The notes: generated by a model not told the origin, from the letters alone. A DNA stretch of 64,000 nucleotides from Mesodorylaimus sp. YZB2_4 (GCA_030248295.1 JASANH010000142.1:270127-334126); one strand, 5' to 3'. Positions 32,801 through 49,061 are shown, counted from the first letter of the stretch. Translations and numbers: made by a program.

Positions 32801-35429
32801 AGGTGGTCGAAGACGCGCCTTGATTAGCTTGTTTGAAAAATGAGGAGGACGCGAAGATCTTTCGATTTCCATATAAGGCTCGGTATGGCGTGTCGAAGTG
32901 GGGGTCTAGTTGTTGTGTGGTGTAAAGTGCTAATTGGCAAGGTAGAATAATTGGGTGCGAGGCCATGCTTGGTGTGTGCACCCAAGAGCCTGCTAATAAG
33001 GTGCGTTCGGAGGCGCATTTATACGATCTTTTGTTTTTCTCGTAGCTACTAGAGTTTATCAATGCTGACACGTGCGAGATGTACTTTTCTGTCGACGTCA
33101 TATGAGCGACGGGGATGATGATTGTTGTGTAAGGATGAGTGCGTGGCGTATGTTAGCTAGGTTTCGAAGAGCGAGCAGTCGGTTACATAAGTCTGGCTTT
33201 TTCGATACTTGCACTGCGCTGTGTGCGCAGATGAGTTTTTAATGCGCGCGTTTCCAAGCACCGTTGCGCGATTGCACAAAAGCATCGGCGAGACGATTAT
33301 GGAAGGTGAAAGCGTTTGGTCGTTTGTTCAGCGGCAGTTGGGGTGGGGAGGTTTTGAAAGAGCGGTGGATGAAGGTTGCGTATTTGATGTTAAGTGAACA
33401 GGTGCTTGGTCGAGTGAAGATTCGACTAGTTTCTTATCACATTTTCGTGACTGTGACTTTATTATGTAGCAGATAGTTGAATAAAGAAGTGGCTAGATGT
33501 CAGGATTGATTGGAGTCGATGAGTGCTAGCCAGGTGGTCGATTCTAGAAAGTGTCTTGGTCTTGGCCAGTCGCCTACTCAGAAAACGTGACTTTCGTGTG
33601 AGGAAATGACTGTGCTGGCTAATTCGATGAGTAGGTTCTAGATGAGGAGGACGCGGAAGATCGTTGACGTGTCACCTGTTGGTCGATAATTGGGTGCTGG
33701 CATAAAGGCATTATTAGGCGCTAGTTGAGCAGGGTGCTGGTTATGCGGCACATTGCTGACACCTACGAGAACCTTCGACGTGTGCATGGGGCAGGCAGGC
33801 CTGGCGCGTACGTGCTGATGAGTGTTTGGGTCTGGTCTTTGTAGACGCGTGCGTACAGTTGTTTGTGATAGTATGATTAGGGCCTTGCATGGACGGGTTG
33901 CCTTTTGAAACGGGTTTAGGAGTTGGTTGTTTTTTGGGAGGTACTTCCGTCAGTATGTTTTCTTGTTGTGTGTCGAATCTCATTTCCGCAAGGCTGGCTG
34001 CTTGGTGGACTTGTGATCTGCGGGGCGCGGCGAGCATCAGTCGACGACGATAGGGCGAAAGTTAGTAAACTCGTTTAAGCCACTGCCAGTCACGGACGGC
34101 AGTTGTGCTTTAGCGTGTGTGTGTGTGAGCAGTTTTTGGCCAAGTTAGCGGTTGGAGAAGACGGGTCTTTGTTTTAATGTGGAGGGCATATAAGGGCGGC
34201 TTGGTTTGGGTATTGTTTGCTTGCGCATTGTAGTGAGAAAGGGGCGTCAAAGAGAATCAAAGATTGGTTTGACGGTGAAGGAGCAGGAAGCCGAGGCTCG
34301 GTTAGTGCTTGCGGCGAAGAAGGGGCGAGTCGGGTTGGTTCGATAGGGAGCCGGGCTCTTCTTGATATATAGAATTTCCACCTAGCCTCGGCCCGTTTTA
34401 CATGAAGCGCGCGCTAGCGGCTGGCGTCGTGCCGGGCTTTGCTTGTCGTCATGGCGTGCTAGAAGCCGACGGCGTTCGGGGCGGAGCTGAGCATCGTTGC
34501 CGTTAATTTTTGAAGTAAAATCGAATGGGTTAGGCGCGAGCGAGGCCTGATATATTCTCTCTGTTCGTCGTAGTGCTTGGCAGCGAGGTTTGTAGGATGT
34601 ATGTACAAGTACAGGCCTATTACGTACAGTCTTACTGTGTACGAGAGAAGGGCTCGATAATGCGAGTGCGTCAACTGGTTTATTAGTCTCCTCCTTGTTC
34701 GAGCCGCCCCGCCAAGGCCCGTAGATGAGGAGTCTCCCTATGCGCATATATGGCAGCTAAGGTCGAGCGCGGTCGGGCCATCTTTTACAATGGCAGGGGT
34801 GGCTAGTGTTTACCTGCCGCTTTCACAAATGAACAGCTCGTTGTCGAGATTCGATTTTGTTACTGCACAGCTATGGTAATAAGCTGGCTCGGATGACTGG
34901 GGATAGTGCGTGGCGGAATTCAAGTCCGGTTGTTCGTGATTCGAATAAGGATTGGCTCGGTGAAATTGAGAATAAATACTGTACGCGAGTGGTTGTTGGA
35001 TTTCGACGTAGTCTATTAAATTTTGTTAGGTCGAATGAATATGAATGAGGATTTGCTGTCGTCAGATTTCATCCGGTCACTGTTTGATATTGAGCAAAGC
35101 TATTAGGGCGGGCTAGATAATGTATAGCTAGCTTAGGAAGGACGTCGCCTTTAAGGCTTAGAAAAATTAGTGTTATTAAGTCTATAGAAGATTAGTTTTT
35201 GTTGTTTGATTGATAAGTGGGTGGCAAATGTTGTACGTCATGGGTTCTTTGTAGTTTTCGAGGCTTGTGTATTTGAATATGAGGAGGTAAAGGGTTGAAA
35301 TTTTTTGTTGAAGGCATTGTGGAAAGAAAATCGGTGCGGATGGCGGCGGTGTAGATTGACGAGCGGCGGTGATAAGCTGTTGCCAAAGCGAGTTGAATTT
35401 TCTTAAAAAGCTCTTATTGTTGGATTGTG
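29823..35429. other. 5.6 kb gene-free interval between Hikeshi and ZMIZ
   Basis: The two flanking genes are divergent, so both promoters should lie here. No conserved protein or RNA gene was recognised. The left part (29.9-30.6 kb) is AT-rich; the rest is G+T-rich on the + strand with many TCGA/TCGAC sites and a short GT repeat near 34118. The open frames are short and featureless. Confidence 0.5.
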
Positions 35430-38400
35430 ATGGATCCGTCGAAAATGATGCCGAAAGCGGGAATAATTGGAAATGGTCGACCGTAAGTGACCTTTTTTGT
35501 TGGTGATGGGGGATTAATAAAATTGATGATATTTTTAAGGGATATGATGTGGCATGGGGGATCGAATGCTGCACAGACGCACGGGGCCGTATCTGTGGTT
35601 ACGACCGTGTATCCGGGCATGCCCGCTTTTGCCGGACCGCCTCACAGTTACAATACTTCGACGACGCATGCGAACGGAGTGAATATGTTCGGCAATGGTG
35701 GCCACGGGATGGCCACGTCTTCGCCCTACGTCGGCCAGTCCGGTACCGTCACTAAACCTTCGTCCACGTCGTCGGCCTATGGCACCGATGCTGGCATGTA
35801 CGCGTCGCACGATGTGCAGCAGCATCAGACTTACGCTGGACACGGGCAGATGAATGAGTTCACTGCGAACACGCCTCGACACGCGGTCGCAATGAATGCA
35901 GCGGCGCAAGCGGCGGCGGCAGCCGTGGCCACGGCGACTGCGACTGCGACGGCCGTGGCCTTTGATCAGTCCCAATTTCAGAATTGTCCTCAGGTAAGGG
36001 TCGGGTGGTTACGGCGGTCAGTGAGGCTCACGCAATGAAGGCTTGCTCGAATTTCAGGCGGGTCAGTACGGGAATCAGTCGTATCAGCCGCAGATGAATA
36101 TGGTGGCACCTGGTCAGCACCAGTCGGACCCTTACTCGAGTAGTCCGGTTATGATGCCGCAACAACGTCACGCCGTGAGTGTTTATTAATTTTGAATGTT
36201 TGATGTTAGAAAACAGGAATTTTTGACTGTTTAGCTTTCTTCGCCGTATGTTCCGAGTCCTGGCGGTCTACGACAGCCGCCGCGTGGATCGCTTCCAAAC
36301 GCGGCCAGATATCCGAGCAGTTCGGTGGCCAGGAGTGGAGCGTCGATGACGCCGATGGATACTTTTAATCAGCAGCAGTATGGCATCTCAGGAACGTCGT
36401 CTCTGGGCATGGGACCTCCAAATATGGCCATACATTCGCAACGTCCAATGAGCACGCAACAACAACAACACGGGGTCGGAGTGTATGGCGGGCCGAATAT
36501 GAACAATGCATCGAATGCGTATCAACAACGATTCCCGACGAACGACATTCGCGGTCAACATTATCAAGGAGCAATGCCGTCGTCGAATCCAGGTCCTAAT
36601 TCGGGTTACGGACAAGTTACGGGTCCGCCGCCGCCTATGCAAAATAATTATGGTCATCAAGCCAACGGCGCTTTGCCCAATTATCAGGTAAGGCTTACGA
36701 TTATGATTTGCAGACTAGGCTTGTCGGGGAGTAGTCGAGATTGACGCGCACTTTTGTCCAGTACCTGTTTCTCCCATAAGAGGCCAGGCCAGACGAGAAT
36801 ATGAACTCAAAAACGATGCAATTTTGGAACGAGGTAAGGAGCCAAACTTGAGCTGACATGCCTGTGACAGGCTGGTACATTTTGCCGCTGGCTTTTTTTG
36901 CGTCATGCCAAATAGTTTGGTGAAAAGAATGCGAAAACTGGTTTTATTATGTGGATGAAAAGGAAACAGAGTATTGCGAAAAATGGACCTTGAGTCGGGG
37001 TCATTTTCAATATGAATAAGTCGAGTTCCTGATTTTCATGCCGAGGCAGGTAGAGACTGGTGGTTTTTAATTAAATACTCATGTATATTTCAGTTAATTT
37101 TTGATAAAGAAAGAGTAAAAATGAAAGATGGCTGTTTTTTAGTCGTGGTTCTGTCTAATTCAGAATGAATAATTGGGTTTTAATTATAGAATCGCGGGAA
37201 CAATGCGTACGGTGGCGGCCAGGTTGCTCCCATGCCCAATAATCCAACGCCGCCATTAACACCGGCAGCAACGGGAGGCCAGCAACAGGGACCTGGTGGA
37301 TTCGGAATCGGCGGAGCCCCTTCTCAAGGTAACACCGAGTGTTTGGATGATGGGTGCAGGTTTGAGGATGGTTTTTTGCAGGTGACGACGCGGAACCTCG
37401 ATTGACATTACCCGTAAAGAATGGTACTATATTGGCACCGTTTCGCCTCGAACATAACTCGCCAGTATCGCAGCATATGTTCAGTTTGGATGAGCGGGTG
37501 TACCAGATGCTAATGTCCAAGTGAGTTGTGCGTTGTGATTTCATTTTGAAAATGGTGTATTTTTTGAAGGGAAATTTGTATTTTTCACGTATTTGGTTTT
37601 GTTTTAGCAGCAATTTCGATCTCCAATTGAAATGCTTCCACGCTGATGATAAAGCGACGGCGAATAATTGGCCGCACAATGCTAATATACAAATTTGTGT
37701 GAATGGATCGCCCGTGATTGTGAAATCAGTCGATCGACCTTTGTATATTAAGACGTTGTGTCAGAAGGGACAGAATACGTTGCAAGTGGCCGTGCAGCAA
37801 TGTTGTTGCGTAAGTCGGGTCCGGGGGTTGTTTATGGGACGGCTTGTAATGTGGTTTTTTGTAGTCTCACCTATTTTGTCTGAGCGTGGTCAGTCGACCG
37901 ACGATCGAGAGCGTTGTGAGAGAAGTGACTCGAACGAGAGCGGTGCCCGTTGAACAGTGCATAGAAAAGAGTAAGTTATGGGGTGGAAGGCTTGGCTAAG
38001 TTGCAGGAAGGCGTTTTAGTTTTGGTTCGATCAGAGTAAGATTGAATTGGCATTTATGAGCAGTTACTGTAAATACTCAAATGATATCAGCGGGAAAGTA
38101 TTTGAGGGGCGTTGAAATTTGCAGCACATTGTCGGCATGCAAGTTTTTCAAACAACCGTTAGTCCTGCAAAAAACCCGGGGCAGTTTGTCGCCGTTTTCA
38201 ACCTTTTCATCAAGCACGTCGTGGTTGCGTGTTCGTGAGGCTACACATAACTCTAGCTACCCTGGAGAATCTATGTGAGACAGGGAGAATCAAGGACATG
38301 CATCCTAGGAGGACTAATGTGGCCCATAAGGCGTGACTGATTTGAGTAGGAGTGGGATAATGGGAGTTGTTTTGCGTTTTCAGTAAGATGCTTTTTCAAT

Positions 38401-39942
38401 TCGGGCGAGGCGGTGCAATTGCGTGGTAATAATGGCGATGTTAATCCGGATATTGAACAAATGTCGGTGAGCATGTCGTTGAAATGTCCAATCACCATGA
38501 AGAGAATCAAATTGGCGGCGAGGGGCAAGGAATGCAAGCATCCACAGGTGAGATTTAGGGTTTGGGGCGCTGGATAATTGAAATTAATTGTGCCTAGTTT
38601 TAGTGCTTTGATTTGGCGGCCTATCTCGAAATCAATAAGGACAAGACGAGTTGGCAATGCCCTATTTGCAAGTGAGTGGTGTGTGGAGGGGGCTGAGGGG
38701 TAGGTGGAGAAATACATGAAATATGTGTCCACGTTGAGCAAATTTTTAGAGAAAAATCGAGTTTAAAAAGTATATTCATGTTTCAGACGACCAGCTCCGA
38801 TGGAATCGTTGGAAGTCGATCAATACGTTGTACAAATATTGGGGAAATTGAACAATTTCGATGCGGAAGAGGTGACAATGGATCCGACGGCTGCATGGAA
38901 GCCAGTCATGAAACAACCGACGCCACAATCGAACGAGAACAATACGGGGCCGTCGGTGAAGGAAGAAGATGCGGATGGTAAGGAATTGTGGGTTTGTGGA
39001 TGTTTGTAAAAGTAGCATAATTCTTATTTCAGTGCCTTGCGGTAGTGCGAAGCGATTCAAAACGGAGCCGGGTTATAATGCAGCCGCGTGGAATCAATCA
39101 ACGTCGGTTGGGACGCCGTCGACGTCTCATTTTCAATCGCCCGTTTTTAATCGATCGGACAGTGTTCTCAGTCCTTTTTATCAATCTAATAATTCGCCCA
39201 ATGCTGGCCAATCATTTCCGTCTTCAGTCGGCACGCCCGGTTCGGCCGGGCCGCCCACATTCGGTAGCCCGAGTGCGCAGCGACAATTGGGGCCGAAGAT
39301 TGGCAAGGGTGTCGCACCGATGAGCAATCCACCGACGAGTCGGCTCGATGTGAACGATGCGGGTCACCAGTCGCAGATTTCCCAAGGTTCGGTCGGATAT
39401 GGCGGGCAGCAAATGCAGAGTTCTATATTTCCAAGTAAGTCCTAGGGATATGGTGGGTTGATTTTGGTGAGCAGATCATCCATTTTTAGGCACTTCGTAT
39501 TCTTCATCGAATCCGGACAACAGCGCCGCTGGCGGCTACCAGAATGGAGCTAGTACATCGAGTACAGGGCTTTCCGACTTCCCAGATTTCACTTTCGACG
39601 ATAGCGATCTGTTGGGAAGTGGAGATATGAATCAAATGGGAGGCGGGGTAAGTGCATTGTGATTGTATCCACGAGCGTGGAATTTACTGTGATTTTTTGC
39701 AGCTTCTCAATGATCCAGAAGAATGGATGAAATATTTGACGGATCCTAGCGATTTCGTTCCTTTCGGCATGGCGGGCAGTGATCAACGACATTCGACGAA
39801 CCAAGACGCCTCGTCCACGTCCAAGTACACGGGCGCACCGAGTGCGGGTAACGCTGGCGTATCAAACAATAGGAATCCGAATTATACGTCGTCTGAGCTG
39901 GCCCCGATGGATGATATTCTGGCATTACTTTATAAGAATTGA
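35430..39942 (+). CDS. ZMIZ1: ZMIZ1/2 (tonalli) orthologue, SP-RING transcriptional coregulator
   Basis: Fourteen exons give about 961 residues: 35430-35482, 35540-35993, 36058-36174, 36235-36687, 37190-37328, 37382-37520, 37608-37809, 37865-37970, 38384-38547, 38604-38671, 38787-38977, 39033-39434, 39490-39647, 39703-39942. The first third is low-complexity (Gln, Gly, Pro, Asn, an Ala/Thr run). A conserved block follows (LTLPVKNGTILAPFRLEHN, NWPHNANIQICVNGSP, PLYIKTLCQKGQNTLQVAV, SHLFCLSVVSRPT). The SP-RING has CPITMKRIKLAARGKECKH, CFDL and WQCPIC. An acidic Pro/Ser-rich tail (DFPDFTFDDSDLL, APMDDILALL) resembles a transactivation domain. ZMIZ proteins act in the nucleus as PIAS-like SUMO-linked coregulators. 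The ATG at 35430 is the best seen; extra 5' exons are possible. The exon 7 start could be 37608 or 37611. Confidence 0.93.
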
Positions 39943-41445
39943 GTGCATTTTCGACAACCGACGACGCCCGACCGAGTGGACGAGGTTGAAACGATTAACA
40001 GGTGCCCATTAGGGAATGGTCTCACGATAGTGTTACCTGATGCTGGCTGAAGTTTCGAGTCCGCTTGCAGCAAGTGTGAGTGACGGACAAACTGTCAGAT
40101 GGCATTGGTCGCAGCTGTTTATGCTGGCATACTTACAATGTCACTTGTTGTGGCTAGTGTTTCGTTGTTGTAGACAAGGACGTTTGTGAATATTCTATTT
40201 TCTAGTGCATCTATAGTGATATACAAGCTGATGCCGATCGATGGGTACTTTCTCAGTCGCTTTATCAATCGTTCTTGTACAATATAGTTTCCTATTTTTG
40301 TCTGTCTATATCGTGATATGAGAGCCGATACGTTCGGGTATATAGTTGTACATGGTAAGAGTACACTTTAGTCAACTTGTTATTCGTGAATGAAAAATGG
40401 CGAATAATTTTGCACATTCACAACTTGGTCGACAAATATTCATGCACAATTAATACCCTGTGCATTAAATACGTATCCTAGAGAGTAGTGCAAGGCCAAC
40501 AGAAAGTGCGTTATAAAAAACTTGATAGTACAATTTAAAAGACGCGGTATTTGTCTTGTGCTCGAGGTTATAACTCACCAACTCTACGCAGTTGCTTCCG
40601 TACATACTTCCTCCTGCCTTTTCTTTTTCGCCTCCGAGCATTCGAGAACGGACGACGAGGAACTAGTGCTCGTGCTGCTCGTGCTATCGTCGTCATCATC
40701 GAAGGGCGTGAATACTTCGGCACCCGCGAACACGTACCGACTGGGCGGCACGAATAAGTAGGTGTTGTCTAAAAGCATTGAATGCCTGATAAGAAATGCA
40801 CCCAGCCTGAACCGGCATTAAAATCATTTTGCGTCAATGAGCACAAAATTCTTAGCCTGGCACAATGCTGATGGACTGATGAGCAGCACAAGACAGCCAT
40901 TGTATGTGTGCTGCGCAGCAGCAGAGGCAGCCCCCTCACACATTGGGTGGTCGAGAGATTGATGCTGCCGCCCACTCACGCAGGCAGGGAGTATCAGACT
41001 TGCCGGTGCATGTTTCAGCAGCTTTGTCCTAGGTTTTGCAAAGTGACCATATTTAGCAAATCAGCTAATCAGCCAATTAGCTAATCAGCTTGCTTGCGCC
41101 GTCTGCTGGCATTCAGTCATAACTTCAGGCCCTCACCTCGGAAGGAGGGATACACGATTTCAATGGGCTCATGTGACGGGCTTGAACTAGCAAAGAGTAA
41201 CTCGCCATTAATAACAGCCGGTGCAGGCTGAATGGCAAAAAATGGCCACTGCGCGAATGCCCAACAGTAAAACTGCATACACGCATGAATATATTCAGCT
41301 ATCTCTGATGCAAATACGCCTGTTACACAGCCAGCGACCGATGGAATTTAAAATTAAAGTCCCATGACGAATCAGGAGGGTGAAATCGAGCTCGTCACCC
41401 TGACCCTGATTGAGAAATTGACTTGAAGACGCAGCGAGCATCAAA
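39943..41445. other. Intergenic downstream of ZMIZ
   Basis: Convergent with SIRT1. Probably holds the ZMIZ 3' untranslated region in its first few hundred bases. The frames at 40.5-40.8 kb are low-complexity (ACG/TCG-rich) and not supported as genes. Confidence 0.5.
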
Positions 41446-41720
41446 GCCGCTGTGGCTCAGTTGGTAGGCGTTGGTCCCGCAATCCTGACTGGGAGTGGCA
41501 GGGTAGCAAGCCCGCTCTCAAAGAGGGAACCGGCCATTTGGCGATTTAGTAAGTACGTCGCTGGCTCTGGGGGCTCATCCAGTACTACCACATGGCGGAA
41601 ACCAACCGATCAGAGAATCAGAAAACTGGTCCTAGAACACTAGTCGAAGGACCCTGGGACGCTGGCATAGGGTTCCCTAGTGAAGACGCCAGAGGAAACC
41701 TGTCGAGAGCTCGGCCTCAG
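41446..41720 (+). repeat. SINE B (GTGGCTCAGTTGG head), copy 1
   Basis: Begins GCCGCTGTGGCTCAGTTGGT, with an A-box-like TGGCTCAGTTGG, and continues through TTTAGTAAGTACGTCGCTGG and GATCAGAGAATCAGAAAACTGGTCC. The start is almost the same as at 63802, and the 3' part matches 50083-50340. Confidence 0.7.
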
Positions 41721-42244
41721 GAGTGGAGAATGATTCCATGACTTTCCAGGTTTTCCATACAAAATTTGATTGTTCCCCTCGTTTTTTTTATCCGAACGCT
41801 ACTAGACTTATTTCCTACCAACTGAAGTACACCAGCAACATGACAAATAAATGGTGACCCTGTAGTTCATCGCACTGGTCGACTTTAGCCAAATGGGCCA
41901 TTTCCATGTCCGAAAAGGCAGTGATACGAAATTTTAAACCTCAGAACTCAGCCTCACAGTTTTCCCAGATATTCTCAGGTTTTTTCACATACTTTTAGTA
42001 TTCCCTGACTTTTCATGGTTTCCCAGCCTTGTATGAACCTACCCTGGTAATTATCACATCACGACTGCTGGCCAGTCATAGGCAAAACGGTTTCAAACCC
42101 TGCAGGAAATTCTGAGGCAGAACGGGACCCAACCAAAAATTTTTTAGAACTGGTTTCTTGCCAATAGCACCAGCATGGATATTTACACCTCAATCTTTAC
42201 CTTGGCTCGTCCTCCCTGGACTTCAATTCCAAGTCAATTATTTC

Positions 42245-45200
42245 CTATTCGTGTTTTGCCACATTACCAATGCGCACTCGAGGGTGAAGGGACACATTGT
42301 ACCTATGACTGGGTAGCCCGCAACTGCTCACCTGGCTTGAGAAGCAGACGCCTAACACACCAGGCGACTTGACGGGCCCCCCTTTCTGTGCGATTCCCCC
42401 AGACAACCAGGACCCCGTCTTACCTTCCAGTTCGCTAGCCAGATTCCTCAACCTCGGCTTGTACATTTTCCTCAACTCGGCCACATCCACCGTTTGTTTC
42501 GACCTGTCTCTCATCTCCTCTTTCATCGTACCATTTCTCTTCCGTCCTTTTTTCTGTTTCTTCACACGAGTACGCTTGGAGGCCGCGGGTGGACCGTATG
42601 CCCCACAATTACTCAGCGAATGAGTTGGTGCACTCTCTGCGAACACCGTTTCACGCAGCGGATGATGGTCAGCTAATTTCGCCCATTCGTCGCCCAGACG
42701 ATGACACAATTCCGATACGATATTATCACAATTCCCTAACAGTTCGATATCGAAATTCAAATGATCCAATGGTTCACGATTGATCAAGATTTGAGGGACG
42801 TTGTTTGGGATACAATCTGAAATGAAATAAACTTCACCAATTGCTGATTGCCCCCCCCATGTTCTTCGTTCGAACCGTTTGCTTACGGAACCACAAACCC
42901 GCTGTACATACTCGGTACTAACGCGACAGGTCGAACTTTCAATGACGACCCGATCACAATGAGCAAATCCACTTCCTCTTTATCAGCAGTGAACAATTCG
43001 TGAAATTCACCGGGCAAATCTTCGCCAAAGAATACGATATCCGGTTTCATCACATTCAGCTCCACATCGGACGGGCAGTTTGGACAACGAGGGATAGTCT
43101 GAAAAGGAAAACTATCGCGATCGGTCACAGTCCTGGATGACTTTTCGAGAAGAGCTTATGCTGCCACCTACTGCTCCTGCTCATCAGATTTGGCTGGGTG
43201 TCCTGACCAGACTGATCACGACGCCAATCAGTCGCGAGTGACTAGTCATGTCAGGCAGTGCACAGTGTACCAGCTGAACCACCACCTCACACACACCTGA
43301 CCACAGTAACCATGACCAAATACGGGCAAGGTCTGGATTCTGGGACGGAATAACTTGCACATGTTTTGCCTGTGATGAAGGTTGTTTGGTAGCCTTGAAT
43401 GGCCCCCTTATACACAGAGCCAGACCTGTGTATCTGCTTGGCTTCGGTGGACACGTATTCTCCAGGCGAGGCAGAAACCCGTCGGCTCTAACTACTAGGA
43501 GACCTGCCTAGTGTTTTCAAGATCATCCGCTCCCGCGGTACCTTCTCCAATGTAGGGCTATTCAGACTGTTGAAATTTATAAATGTGACCTTTTTTTAAA
43601 ATCATTCTAAGAAAAACCCATTCGATAATTCATTATTTTCTTCATATTCCACCATTTAAGGTGAAGTCAAACATGCGCAGGCAGGGGAGGGGCCCTTGAA
43701 AACTTCTAAGCCAATCCTTATGTCAGTAACAGACCCTGACCCCACCCAGCAACCTCACAGGACAGGGCCAATCAACCATACTCAACGTACCTTCTCAAAA
43801 ATAGCATCCTTGACAGCATTACAGTCGACTTTATGTTTGCAGGCGCAACACGAAGCAGTGGCAAAAGACCCTGAAAAACCAGTAAAAAACTATAAAACCC
43901 ACACGACACTGACCGAATAACCAGTCCTTACCGTGACATTGAACGACGCGTTGAATTCCAGCAATATTTTCCAGAACGTCGATATTCTGTGTATAATTTC
44001 GTAACAATCTTCCGCGAGATTCCAGTTCTTTCACGAAACGATGACACAACGACGGTTCGTATTGGCCAGGAAAGATTTCCTGCAAGAACAAAGTAAAACA
44101 TGTTATCATTTGTTGATATGTACATGCAGATCAGACACCGAGGCATGTAGGAGCACCCTCCCTGGACTACTTCATACTGTTAGCCCACCCCACCCCTGAG
44201 ACGATGAATTCACAGGAAAACTAGCAAATTAGCTACCAAGCAAGACATATTTTCCAACAAACATTCGAATTTAAAAAAGGCGGGAAATTGTGCCCAGCTA
44301 AATTACGTACCCTAGCAAATTCATAGAATGGTTTTGGGTTTTTACGAAAATATTCCAAATCGAACATAGCCTCTGGATTTGGTAAATCTGGAAAATCCTT
44401 TCGAAGTCGAGCATATATTCCATTTCGACTACGAAAATCTGGAATGCCGCACGATACGGACACCTTGAAGAAACCAACTTCAATTATCTAATCCCCAAGA
44501 AATAATCACAAACTTACCCCAGCGCCAGTCAAAACGATAATTTTCTCACAAGTTCTTAATAAATGTACAGCATCGTCCAAAGTATTGTGGGTGATCAATT
44601 TGGATCGAATTGGTGGTTCTGTGAGAATGTTGACAATAACTTGCCAAATGACAGAGTCATCGACATTTCCATCCAGCGCTACATCAGGGACTAATTGTTG
44701 CAAAATCTGTCGCGGATTGACGCCATCGAGCATCCGTTCATGAACTGCGATCACATCTGAAAAAACAGGTAACGGATGAGTGATGAATGGGGTAGTGATA
44801 ATGGCACAGGATATTGCCTCCAGTCAATGCCCATGATTTAGCAGCCAACTACTGTAGACTGAGCTCTTAAACATCCTCGACAAGCAGGCCATCGAGTTGC
44901 TGTAGGCAGCGTATCTTAGTTGCTGATACATAAAAAGTGCCCCCCCCCCTTATAGCATGCGTGCATTTGCTCATGCGGCCAACACGTAGCACTCGCCAAC
45001 GTGGAGACGCAAAGGAATGATTCCTTGAGCTAACCATACAGCTTCGTGTATGCGGCAATATCGGCAAAATTTTCTAGGATATTCAATAACCTTAAAGGGA
45101 CGGTTAGGCATGTTTGAAAGAAGCTGAAGTACATGCGACCTTTTTCAAAGATTAAAACGGTATAAAACTGAGAAGTTAGAAAGGAAGAATGCGAATTCTT

Positions 45201-45463
45201 GCGCAAGTGAGACAAAAACAAGGATTACCTCTCGAACAAGGCTTCCAATCGGTTTCATGCGGTGTGTTCGATGATAATGACGATGACGAGGATGCTGACG
45301 GCGAGTCGGCCAAATCATGCCGATTCTTGGGTTTTGTTTTTGAGGATGATGGCGACGAGGTTAGATAATCGGCGTTTCTTTTACTCATTTCTTTGGTGAA
45401 CGGATAAGCCTGAACTGAAGCATAAAAATTAATTGAGCGAAAGGCGGCGGATCCTCTGTCCAT
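42245..45463 (-). CDS. SIRT1: SIRT1-type NAD-dependent protein deacetylase
   Basis: Seven minus-strand exons (45463-45229, 44756-44518, 44463-44311, 44079-43932, 43870-43791, 43098-42912, 42816-42245) keep phase throughout and give 537 residues. The N-terminus is Ser-rich. The sirtuin core has [20 protein letters not shown] (NAD pocket), [10 protein letters not shown], the catalytic QCHG histidine, two zinc cysteine pairs (SCCAC and RCPNC), [22 protein letters not shown] and [14 protein letters not shown]1 removes acetyl groups from histones and transcription factors in the nucleus. A basic stretch ([15 protein letters not shown]) follows the core and may be a nuclear signal. The last exon runs into a SINE A copy at 42272-42376, which supplies the final 40-odd residues and the stop. 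MSKRNAD (from about 45388) is an alternative start. Confidence 0.92.
42272..42376 (-). repeat. SINE A, copy 3 (overlaps SIRT1 last exon)
   Basis: Minus strand: head GTCAAGTCGCCTGGTGTGTT then AGGCGTCTGCTTCTCAAG, diverged B-box region, and tail GTGTCCCTTCACCCTCGAGT, aligned with the tails of 22731-22856 and 27783-27911. It is in the same orientation as SIRT1 and is read through by its last exon. Confidence 0.7.
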
Positions 45464-46499
45464 TTTGCACGGACCTTGGGTACGTTTCGTGCAGAATGGA
45501 CGCGTACATTGGGGAATGTCACACGAAACTTTGATTTCGTATCCAATATTTGGCCTCCTGCTTCTGCATTACTTCTTTATTCCAGACTAAATCCCCTCCC
45601 CTACTGTACTCCTATCAGAATAGGCCTACAGTCGAGTCCAATCCAGTACCGCTGTGCCAGAGAACACATTTTTCATCATAGAAAAGAATTCCGCGAAATT
45701 TAGGCGAATTTTGTGAAAATATAGACCTTCCATCGAGCATACAATTGGACGACGAACGTACCTGATTTTTTCGATCAATGAATCAACATAAGTCTTTGAA
45801 ACGACGACGCGTAGCCAGACCAATCGATAGCGCCGTCAGTCTTCGCGCTAAATAATGCCAAAGAGAACACAATGCTATCCTCTTCTACTCGGCCTACACG
45901 AGGCACGAGATACAATGAAATCTGTCCATAAAAGGTACGTGCCAGCCAACAGCGTGCCAGCCCGCCCTCGTCGACGACCTAGTTTCGCTACAGTAAGACA
46001 CAGCAGTTGGCTTTGTAACCACCCACATGTGATGCTCAGGTACAGATCTACTTACACATATGCCCAGTTTCAGCATCTGTGTGCGCATCCTGCCCTTTTT
46101 TGGCTTGGCAAAGTTCGCGAAACGGAAGTTGTCCAGCCAGGAAAATAGATAAAGGGCTGCAGTATTCTATAAGATTAGTCACAAGACGAAGGGTCATTCA
46201 CCCGAAAGTGAAATTATTTAGAGTATGAAAAATTTTTTGTATTATCTTCCGTGTAAATTCAGGCTTTCCTTTAAATTTTAGGATAGGAACTCTTCCACCC
46301 ACTCATTTTTGAAAGATTCGACTTTGTGGGCATTTACATTGCGTTATATATCTCGTTTTATTTTTCATTTTTTCAAATCGAATATCGATCTCGAGTTGTT
46401 GATGTTTTTTTTCTATTCTGCTTTGACAAAAGGCCTTCAAAAATTGAGTTTAATAATTGCGTAGCGATTCGTAAATTTCTACCGAAAAAAGTTTGAGAA
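45464..46499. other. Divergent intergenic between SIRT1 and G-alpha-i
   Basis: About 1 kb shared upstream region of two divergent genes. No coding sequence recognised. The part nearest G-alpha-i (46150-46499) is AT-rich. No clear TATA box could be placed. Confidence 0.5.

Positions 46500-49061
<2,562 letters not shown>

Noticed and set aside
35535-35975. Antisense 146-residue Arg-rich frame over ZMIZ exon 2
   Set aside because: Shadow of the low-complexity coding exon; no splice or homology support.
22731-42376. tRNA genes at the SINE A loci
   Set aside because: A and B boxes are present but the 3' acceptor strand does not pair with the 5' end, and all copies share the same non-tRNA tail.
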